A DNA stretch of 11,284 nt from JASFEQ01 sp050124735 (lineage in GTDB: Bacteria; Desulfobacterota; DSM-4660; Desulfatiglandales; HGW-15): positions 1 through 11,284 of the forward strand of contig JASFEQ010000111.1 in NCBI GenBank assembly GCA_050124735.1, given 5' to 3'. The position numbers and the translations under genes were made by a program. Shown here in pieces: positions 6,434-11,284 of the stretch; position 1 is the first letter of the stretch; each line of letters begins with the position of its first letter. A model generated the notes under the pieces. It made no database searches and had not been told where the DNA came from. It saw only the letters and a program-made list of their open reading frames with translations.

Positions 6434-6820
6434 TAAATCTAATATTTTATTTACTATCCTATTTTTTCGTGTACCCGGAGTGAACACGGCATCAACACCG
6501 CTCGTTTCCAACTCCGCAACATCCTCGGGAGGAATCACTCCACCCACCACCAGCTTCATGTCTGTGATACCCTTTTCCTTCATGAGATTTACGAATTTTC
6601 GAGTAAAATGAATATGTTCCCCCCCAAGAAAGCTGCATCCGATGATATCAGCACTTTCTTGGATCGCAGCATTTACAAGGGACTCTGCTGTATTATGAAG
6701 TCCTAGGTAGGTGACTTCCATCCCCGCATCTGCAAGCCACTTAGCTGCGATCCGGATCCCATTATCATGCCCGTCGAGCCCGACTTTTCCGAGTATTACT
6801 CTTACAGGTCGTTCATTCAT
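6407..6820 (-). CDS. B12-binding small subunit of an acyl-CoA mutase
   Basis: A 137-residue cobalamin-binding domain, the size of separate small subunits of isobutyryl-CoA and 2-hydroxyisobutyryl-CoA mutases. DGHDNG at 16-21 is the DxHxxG motif, with His18 the expected lower cobalt ligand. GCSFLGGEH (about 61-69) and VVGGVIPPEDV supply the other cofactor-cradling loops, and GVDAVFTPGT closes the fold. It follows the large-subunit gene by 15 bases, with GGGAGGAAG before the ATG, so the two are cotranscribed and should form the active heteromer. The last eight residues, REGGRVSV, and the stop codon come from a REP-like repeat, replacing or extending the natural C-terminus after the family helix 'NKILDL'; function is unlikely to be harmed because the core fold is complete. 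Confidence 0.93.
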   Translation of the reverse strand: MNERPVRVILGKVGLDGHDNGIRIAAKWLADAGMEVTYLGLHNTAESLVNAAIQESADIIGCSFLGGEHIHFTRKFVNLMKEKGITDMKLVVGGVIPPEDVAELETSGVDAVFTPGTRKNRIVNKILDLREGGRVSV

Positions 6821-6835
6821 TTCAACTTCCTCCCT

Positions 6836-8473
6836 CTACATTCTAATCTCAAAGTCATAGGCCTTCCTAAACGTATCCACGATCTCTCCCAGCGTCGCCT
6901 TTGCTTCCAATGCCTCCATCACCAGGGGTATGCAATTTTTTTCTGGTTCATTCTCCATCTGTCTACACAGTTGATCCAAAATATCTTGCATTTTCCCCTC
7001 ATTGCGGTTCTTCCTATATTCCTTAAGATATTGTCTTCTCCTTTTCTCCACGTCTGGAGAATGCCGAAAAATATCTATATCGATCTGGGCCTCTTCCTTC
7101 TCCTCATCAAATATGTTCACCCCTACCCTCAACATATCCCCCTTCTCAATGTCCTCTGCCATCTTGTTCCTTGATTCGTTTATCTGCTCCTCTATCCACA
7201 GATTCTTAAAGCATTCAAGAAAACCACCCTTTGAATTAATCTTTTCCATTAAATCAAGAATCTTCCCCTCAAGCTTATTTGTTAGCCATTCAATGGCATA
7301 GGATCCACCTAGAGGGTCTACGGTGCTGCAAACGTTGCTTTCAAACCCAATGATTTGTTGGGTCCTTATGGAGAGTTTATGGGACTCTTCTGTGGGCAGC
7401 GCATAGGCCTCATCATAGGAGGTGGTATGAATAGACTGACTGCCCCCTAGTACTGCTGCCAGGGTCTGTATCGTTGCCCTCACAATATTGTTCAGGGGTT
7501 CCTGGGCCGTTAGCACGAGACCACTAGTTTGAATGGCTGTTCTAAAAAGAGAACTTCTCTCATCTCTTGCACTATATTTTTCCTTGATGAGCCTTGCCCA
7601 AATCCTTCGCATGGCCCGAAGCTTCGCAATCTCCTCCAAAAAATCAATATGGGCGCTGGTAAAAAAGGCCATTCTTCCTGCGAAGTGATCAATATCCAAG
7701 CCTCTTTCTAGCATGCGACGGATATATTCTTCCGCCAGGGTAAAGGCAAAGGCCGCCTCTTGAATCGCATTGATACAATACTCCCTGCAATTATAGGCGT
7801 TGATGTTAATACTATTCCAGTGGGTCATATTTTTGCTCGAGTATTCAATGACATCGCAGGCCGTTTTCATGGCCAGCTCAAGAGGATAAAACTTCGTAAT
7901 GGATTGATAATTAGGGCCTATCAACTGAGTACACGCACAATTCATGATGGTTCCGCGGAGTGTCTCAGGCGAAATTCCCCGTTTTTTGGCGATCAAGAGA
8001 TACATGGGAAAGATCACGGCAGAGGTGGGACTGTTGATGATTAATGTGCTACTCACCTTATCAAGGGGAATATTATCAAAAAGCCGATCCATATCCTCCA
8101 GGGTGGAAACTGAGGTGCCCTGTAACCCCACTTGGCCTTCGGCTAATGGATGGTCGGCATCTACACCTATCTTGGTCGCATTGTCAGGATCGAAGTTGAT
8201 CCCGGTCATGCCTTGCTCGAGAAGGAAGATAAAGCGTTTATTGGTCTCTTCCGGCAATCCATAACCAGCCTGTTGTCGTCGGGTCCAAAGTCTTTTTCTG
8301 TACATGTCTTTGTGGATTCCACGGGTATATGGAAACTCCCCTGGATTCTCTCCTTCCAAGTGTATGTCATCTGCTTTATAGCATTCTTTAAGTTCTATCC
8401 CGGAAAGTGTTCTGTAATGCGGGAGTTGTTCTCCCTTAATATAGGTTTCATAATGACTTTTTTTCTTTTTCAT
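6836..8473 (-). CDS. Large subunit of a B12-dependent acyl-CoA mutase with unusual active site
   Basis: A 545-residue catalytic TIM-barrel subunit of the methylmalonyl-CoA mutase superfamily, without the fused B12 domain. Family segments: GEFPYTRGIHKDMYRKRLWT (45-64), PEETNKRF (74-81), DADHPLAEGQVG (105-116), LTAQEPLNNIVRATIQTLAAVLGGSQSIHTTSYDEAYALPTEES (321-364) and VDPLGGSYAIEWLT (385-398). By manual alignment to methylmalonyl-CoA mutase, the Tyr89 position is Gln68, the Ala116 position is Asp95 (Asp in 2-hydroxyisobutyryl-CoA mutase), the carboxylate-binding Arg207 is lost in a segment with about four extra residues (around 179-196), and the His244 position is Asn228 in AYNCRE. The enzyme is therefore probably a radical mutase for a non-dicarboxylic, perhaps hydroxylated, acyl-CoA. 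The start ATG lies one base after the ligase stop, with GGGAGGGAG inside the ligase end. Confidence 0.92.
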   Translation of the reverse strand: MKKKKSHYETYIKGEQLPHYRTLSGIELKECYKADDIHLEGENPGEFPYTRGIHKDMYRKRLWTRRQQAGYGLPEETNKRFIFLLEQGMTGINFDPDNATKIGVDADHPLAEGQVGLQGTSVSTLEDMDRLFDNIPLDKVSSTLIINSPTSAVIFPMYLLIAKKRGISPETLRGTIMNCACTQLIGPNYQSITKFYPLELAMKTACDVIEYSSKNMTHWNSININAYNCREYCINAIQEAAFAFTLAEEYIRRMLERGLDIDHFAGRMAFFTSAHIDFLEEIAKLRAMRRIWARLIKEKYSARDERSSLFRTAIQTSGLVLTAQEPLNNIVRATIQTLAAVLGGSQSIHTTSYDEAYALPTEESHKLSIRTQQIIGFESNVCSTVDPLGGSYAIEWLTNKLEGKILDLMEKINSKGGFLECFKNLWIEEQINESRNKMAEDIEKGDMLRVGVNIFDEEKEEAQIDIDIFRHSPDVEKRRRQYLKEYRKNRNEGKMQDILDQLCRQMENEPEKNCIPLVMEALEAKATLGEIVDTFRKAYDFEIRM

Positions 8474-8474
8474 A

Positions 8475-9812
8475 CTAGCTCCCTCCCTCTTCCCTTATTA
8501 TTCTTGTTGCCTTTCGTTCGTAACGTGGCAAAGAATCTGGTGCTTTGACTTCTACTTCAATTCTTTGCCCCAGCCGTGAGGAAAGCTCCGACGCGATTCG
8601 GGATTGTAATCTACTGGCACCTCCCTCTTGATCCCATGCGTCTTTGGTCGCTTCCACCGCCACTTTTGCCTGTTCTAAGCCCGTATCACGTGTCTGTATG
8701 TATATCTGCCATCCTTCAATATTCACCCCATCCACGGCACTCAAGATATCCTCCACCTGCGACGGCCAAAACATGGCCCCTCGCACCTTAATCATGTCAT
8801 CAGAGCGACCCACAATGCCTTTTATCTTAGGAAGGGCATTGCGTCCGCATGGACAACCCATAGGCTCTTCGCACCAGCTCATGATGTCTCGAGTTCTCCA
8901 ACGGATCATGGGCGAGGCCTCTCTGGTCAGTGTGGTCAAAACCAATTCTCCCTGCTCACCTGGGCCCAGTCTCTTCCCCGTATCCGGATCCACGATTTCG
9001 GGGAAGACCTCATCCGCAAAAATGTGCATCTCCTCCCTTTTGCTTGTGTGGATGCATTCAGAGGCTACCGCTGGGCCGCCAGTCTCCGTCAGTCCATAAC
9101 CCGCAAAGATTTTCACCCCCTCCGGTAGTTCATTTTCTACCCGTCTTCTGATTTCGGTCGACGCCTTCTCCCCCCCGAACATGACCACCCTTATTTTCCA
9201 GTCGGTCCTGGGATCAATGCCTTTGGCCTTTGCTGTCCTGATGAGATGAAGTGTGTAAGAGGGAGAACAAAGTAACACAGTAATATCCATATCTCTCAAC
9301 CACTCCACAGCGGCATGGGATCTCCCGGGACCGGCTGGAAACAGGGTCGCGCCAGAGGCCTCGGTTCCGAGCTCCATGGAAGGACCGCCCATCCACAAGC
9401 CCAAGCCGTACCCTTGATAGACGATGTCCCCTGGTCCAATTCCCCACATGAAAAACAGCCTACCCATCTGTTCTCTCAGCGTTTCAAACCAGTCTTTTCT
9501 CGTGAATCCTATAGGCACCGGAGTGCCTGTCGTGCCTGTGGTCGCTGCAAACCGGCAAATTTCCTGAGGTTTCAATCCCAGTACAGGAAAAGGATAGAGG
9601 GCACGAAGATCCTTTTTTTCTGTTGTCGGCACATGGACTAAGTCATCCGTGCTCTGGATATGTTGTGCTTTAAGACCAGCCTTACTGAAGAGTTCTCGGT
9701 AATAGGGAATCGTGTTATAACATCTTTCAACCGTTTCTCTCAGTCTATAATTCTGTATTGCTTGCAGTTCATCCAAGGGCATTGTTTCTAGCTTTTCATT
9801 GAAGAATTTCAT
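8475..9812 (-). CDS. Phenylacetate-CoA ligase (PaaK)-like AMP-forming acyl-CoA ligase
   Basis: A 445-residue adenylate-forming enzyme expected to turn a carboxylic acid, ATP and CoA into acyl-CoA, AMP and PPi. The phosphate loop TTGTTGTP is at 91-98, VVMFGGEKAS (209-218), YGLTETGG (239-246), RTRD (306-309), GCPCGR (319-324), and GRSDDMIKVRGAMFWPSQVE (335-354) marks the hinge typical of the PaaK group. Lys434 in LPRYERKATRI is the likely adenylation lysine. Length and domain order match PaaK-type ligases. The ATG at 9812 is preferred over an in-frame TTG at 9833, because the ribosome site lies between them. It is cotranscribed with the mutase genes, so the activated acid is probably the mutase substrate or its precursor. 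Aromatic substrates are common in the family, but aliphatic ones also occur. Confidence 0.92.
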   Translation of the reverse strand: MKFFNEKLETMPLDELQAIQNYRLRETVERCYNTIPYYRELFSKAGLKAQHIQSTDDLVHVPTTEKKDLRALYPFPVLGLKPQEICRFAATTGTTGTPVPIGFTRKDWFETLREQMGRLFFMWGIGPGDIVYQGYGLGLWMGGPSMELGTEASGATLFPAGPGRSHAAVEWLRDMDITVLLCSPSYTLHLIRTAKAKGIDPRTDWKIRVVMFGGEKASTEIRRRVENELPEGVKIFAGYGLTETGGPAVASECIHTSKREEMHIFADEVFPEIVDPDTGKRLGPGEQGELVLTTLTREASPMIRWRTRDIMSWCEEPMGCPCGRNALPKIKGIVGRSDDMIKVRGAMFWPSQVEDILSAVDGVNIEGWQIYIQTRDTGLEQAKVAVEATKDAWDQEGGASRLQSRIASELSSRLGQRIEVEVKAPDSLPRYERKATRIIREEGGS

Positions 9813-9817
9813 GGCTT

Positions 9818-9827
9818 CCCCTCCTCT
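9818..9827 (-). promoter_or_regulatory. Ribosome binding site fixing the ligase start
   Basis: AGAGGAGGGG on the minus strand stands five bases before the ATG at 9810-9812. A longer reading from TTG at 9833 would put this site inside the coding sequence and add seven residues (translated as MPRGGEA) with no family similarity. Confidence 0.75.
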
Positions 9828-9853
9828 TGGCAAAATATATTGTTATCCTCTTC

Positions 9854-10465
9854 TTAGATGGATGAGGTAGGCAAACCTGGAAAATTACGCACACCCTTTA
9901 AGAAGAGATTATAAATAATTTCTGCAAGTTCCTGGGGAGTGACGGATCCCTTGGGATCGTACCAAGAATAAATCCAGTTACACATCCCGAAAAGGATGAA
10001 CGTTACCGCAGTCAATTTACTTTTTGGTAGAAGGTTGGGAAAAAGATCTTTCAGGACGCCAGCCACAATTTGATAATAACATCTCTCTTTTTCAGCGATT
10101 GTCCTGTAATATTTTTTGGGTAGGCAATGTGTTTCATGGAGAAGGACTTTGCCTTCCGCCAAGTTGTTGGAGTAAAGCTCAATATGCCGCGATATGATGA
10201 ACTTAAGTTTATCATTGCTCACCTCCACCTGACTTAGATGCTGCTCCAAGTCTTGCAGAACCAAATCCATGTAATTGGATAAGATAAAAAACAGGACTTC
10301 AGTTTTGGTTTTGAAATAATAATACATGCCCCCTTTGCTGATTTTAGCCGCTCCAGCAATTTCATCCATTGTGGTTTCCAAAAAGCCCTTGCGACTAAAT
10401 AATCTGGCAGCGGCTTTCGCGATTTTCTTGCCTCGTTCAAAACCTCTTTTGTCCAACTTTTTCAT
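9854..10465 (-). CDS. TetR/AcrR-family transcriptional regulator
   Basis: A 203-residue one-domain repressor-type protein. The N-terminal helix-turn-helix reads ARLFSRKGFLETTMDEIAGA (20-39), then AKISKGGMYYYFKTKTEVLF (40-59), the classical TetR signature with YYYF. The C-terminal part is a helical ligand-binding domain of ordinary length, ligand unknown; regulators of this kind beside CoA ligases often sense acyl-CoA or the free acid. It is the first gene of the ligase-mutase operon, with 41 bases to the ligase ATG, and has a promoter and inverted repeat directly upstream, so it probably represses itself and the catabolic genes together. The ribosome site is weak (AGGG seven bases before the ATG), consistent with low expression. 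Confidence 0.92.
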   Translation of the reverse strand: MKKLDKRGFERGKKIAKAAARLFSRKGFLETTMDEIAGAAKISKGGMYYYFKTKTEVLFFILSNYMDLVLQDLEQHLSQVEVSNDKLKFIISRHIELYSNNLAEGKVLLHETHCLPKKYYRTIAEKERCYYQIVAGVLKDLFPNLLPKSKLTAVTFILFGMCNWIYSWYDPKGSVTPQELAEIIYNLFLKGVRNFPGLPTSSI

Positions 10466-10511
10466 TATATTTCCCTATATATATCAATTACTTAAATTTA
10501 ATAAAAAACCG

Positions 10512-10540
10512 ACTGTTCGGTATAATTTTTACCGATCAGT
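10512..10540. promoter_or_regulatory. Probable TetR operator
   Basis: ACTGTTCGGTA (10512-10522) and TACCGATCAGT (10530-10540) form an 11-bp inverted repeat with one mismatch and a seven-base AT spacer. An extra ACCGA at 10508-10512 pairs with TCGGT at 10517-10521, giving a nested smaller palindrome. It lies just downstream of the predicted -10 box of the regulator gene, covering the expected transcription start, the usual place for an autorepressor. Confidence 0.65.
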
Positions 10541-10542
10541 CA

Positions 10543-10572
10543 AATATAGAAATACTCTTCGCTCTTCGTCAA
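10543..10572 (-). promoter_or_regulatory. Predicted sigma70 promoter of the TetR-ligase-mutase operon
   Basis: On the minus strand TTGACG (10567-10572) and TATATT (10543-10548) are separated by 18 bases. The predicted transcription start, near 10536, falls inside the inverted repeat and leaves a leader of about 70 bases before the TetR ATG. Confidence 0.55.
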
Positions 10573-10901
10573 CTAAAAAGTGAATTGAATTTAATATTAA
10601 CCTTGAAAAGTTCTGGCTTCGTGGGTTGTTTGTCGATAAATGGATTTATTGGCGCTGGAAACAGATTCGATCCAACCCCCCGTAAATAATTATTTTTTCG
10701 GATAAGAGACTGAAAATGGCGTCGGGAAAAGAGCGAAGAGAAGTAAAACCTTATTTGCAGGATAGCTTCCGGAGAGAGGAGTTGCTTCAAACGTGGAAGG
10801 GAGAACCCCTCTCTTGAAATTGGTTCTCCCTCCCTCGCCTGATTCCGCCTTACATAAACCACGCAACAACGAGAACAGAAGAAGTTCTACTCGCAAGGTG
10901 G
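10573..10901. other. Spacer with a perfect hairpin
   Basis: I see no believable gene. The minus strand is open in two overlapping frames (to 10862 and 10914), but neither product has a domain or a ribosome site. GGGAGAACC at 10799-10807 pairs perfectly with GGTTCTCCC at 10822-10830 around a 14-base loop; no T-run follows on either strand, so it is not an obvious terminator. The hairpin could be part of a dispersed repeat. Confidence 0.45.
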
Positions 10902-10936
10902 TAGGCTGAGCCAAAGCCGTTTATGAGCCCAGCCTA
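10902..10936. terminator. Hairpin at the 3' end of the amidohydrolase gene
   Basis: TAGGCTGAGC (10902-10911) and GCCCAGCCTA (10927-10936) form a 10-bp inverted repeat with one mismatch and a 15-base loop that contains the amidohydrolase stop codon. There is no U-tract after it on the minus strand, so it may slow or stabilise the transcript end and not be a true intrinsic terminator. Confidence 0.35.
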
Positions 10937-11284
10937 AAGACCTTCAGGGCATTGTCCCTCAGCACGGCTTGCTTGGTCGCATCCCGGATGGGCAGTTCAA
11001 GAAACTCCTTTTTAAAACGGGTGAGGCCCAGACCGTTGGTTGCCCACATGGCCTTTCTCCGCCCTGCCCTATCCAGGAAGGATACCAGGCGTGGGTCAAG
11101 GGCAGAAGGCATATATGCGCCTATGTTTCCATATACGTTGGGGTGTCTCCATAGCATGGAAATCCACTCCGTCACCCATGGGAAGCCCGTATGGGTGAGC
11201 ACAATCTTCAGACTCGGAAAATGGATGGCAATTTCATCTGCCCGCATGGGTCGGCTGTAATCACTGGGAAGAGGCTCGGCTGAT
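10921..11284 (-). CDS. Amidohydrolase-2 family protein, C-terminal part (runs off the window)
   Basis: The frame is open to the right edge, beyond the first internal ATG at 11247 (upstream codons give AEPLPSDYSRP, which fits the family), so the 5' end is missing. About 120 residues of the TIM-barrel C-terminus are visible: LKIVLTHTGFPWVTEWISML-RHPNVYGNIGAYMP, the metal-dependent hydrolase/decarboxylase pattern with the His in THTGFPW, then KAMWATNGLGL. In most members the last motif is 'FGTDyP', and the Asp is catalytic; here it is Asn. It ends DNALKVFRLGS, the usual family terminus. Substrate unknown. It is upstream of and codirectional with the TetR operon but separated by 455 bases that contain a promoter, so it is probably a separate transcription unit. 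Confidence 0.85.
   Translation of the reverse strand, partial: SAEPLPSDYSRPMRADEIAIHFPSLKIVLTHTGFPWVTEWISMLWRHPNVYGNIGAYMPSALDPRLVSFLDRAGRRKAMWATNGLGLTRFKKEFLELPIRDATKQAVLRDNALKVFRLGS

Noticed and set aside
6767..7301. Plus-strand open frames opposite the mutase genes, some rich in hydrophobic residues
   Set aside because: They are antisense shadows of strongly supported mutase genes, and their apparent membrane-like character comes from the complement of charged-residue codons.
6836..8473. Ordinary methylmalonyl-CoA mutase for propionate metabolism
   Set aside because: The Tyr, Arg and His positions that define the methylmalonyl enzyme are all changed, and the B12 domain is a separate subunit.
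9813..9833. TTG start for the CoA ligase at 9833
   Set aside because: The Shine-Dalgarno sequence AGAGGAGGGG lies between this TTG and the ATG at 9812, so the shorter form is the likely one.
10498..10526. Plus-strand promoter using TATAAT at 10521
   Set aside because: The best -35 candidate (TTAATA at 10498) is poor, and no plus-strand gene follows before the window ends.
10569..10914. Two overlapping minus-strand frames (97 and 74 codons) in the spacer upstream of TetR
   Set aside because: No recognisable domain, no ribosome site, and they overlap each other, the predicted promoter and a hairpin; they read as translated non-coding DNA.
1..11284. CRISPR array, tRNA, rRNA, phage or toxin-antitoxin genes
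   Set aside because: No regularly spaced repeats, no recognisable tRNA or rRNA stretch, and no characteristic proteins of these systems were found.

Overview
The window looks like the chromosome of a strictly anaerobic, mesophilic bacterium, most likely a Desulfobacterota-type ('deltaproteobacterial') sulfate reducer or syntroph. The evidence is its gene content: an oxygen-sensitive radical acyl-CoA dehydratase/reductase with its ATP-driven activase, a B12-dependent acyl-CoA mutase and a PaaK-type acyl-CoA ligase. The taxonomy is inference. No rRNA, tRNA, CRISPR array or intact mobile element was seen.

Layout. Bases 1-495 hold debris: a possible transposase C-terminal tail, a start-less open frame on the minus strand, and one copy of a diverged repeat. 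Bases 496-1650 (+) encode an epoxide hydrolase of the microsomal (EHN) type with a complete catalytic set. Bases 1651-2119 hold the second diverged repeat copy, which carries a 45-codon fragment resembling the start of an IclR-type regulator, followed by the leader of a universal stress protein gene (2120-2581, +). From 2644 to 10465 everything is on the minus strand. Read in transcription order it is: TetR regulator (10465-9854), PaaK-like CoA ligase (9812-8475), B12 mutase large subunit (8473-6836), B12-binding small subunit (6820-6407), a 366-bp gap, two 2-hydroxyacyl-CoA dehydratase/benzoyl-CoA reductase-type subunits (6040-4898 and 4894-3491), and their ASKHA activase (3480-2644). Beyond a 455-bp spacer, the 3' part of an amidohydrolase-2 gene runs off the right edge.

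How the genes could work together. The ligase would activate a carboxylic acid to its CoA thioester. The mutase would rearrange the carbon skeleton of the acyl-CoA. The dehydratase/reductase pair, energised one electron at a time by the activase, would remove a hydroxyl group or reduce the product. The mutase is not an ordinary methylmalonyl-CoA mutase. Aligned by eye, it has lost the carboxylate-binding Arg, carries Gln where characterised mutases have Tyr, Phe or Ile, carries Asn instead of the active-site His, and has Asp where 2-hydroxyisobutyryl-CoA mutase has its substrate-hydroxyl-binding Asp. This points to a hydroxyacyl-CoA substrate not handled by the known mutases, and fits a dehydratase in the same cluster. 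The substrate cannot be named from the sequence.

Regulation and genome dynamics. The TetR gene leads its operon and has a sigma70-like promoter followed at once by an 11-bp inverted repeat, as expected for autoregulation. A 96-bp hairpin-forming, REP-like element occurs twice with only 3 mismatches. Each copy covers the 3' end of one gene (activase, mutase small subunit) and supplies its last codons and stop, in two different reading frames.
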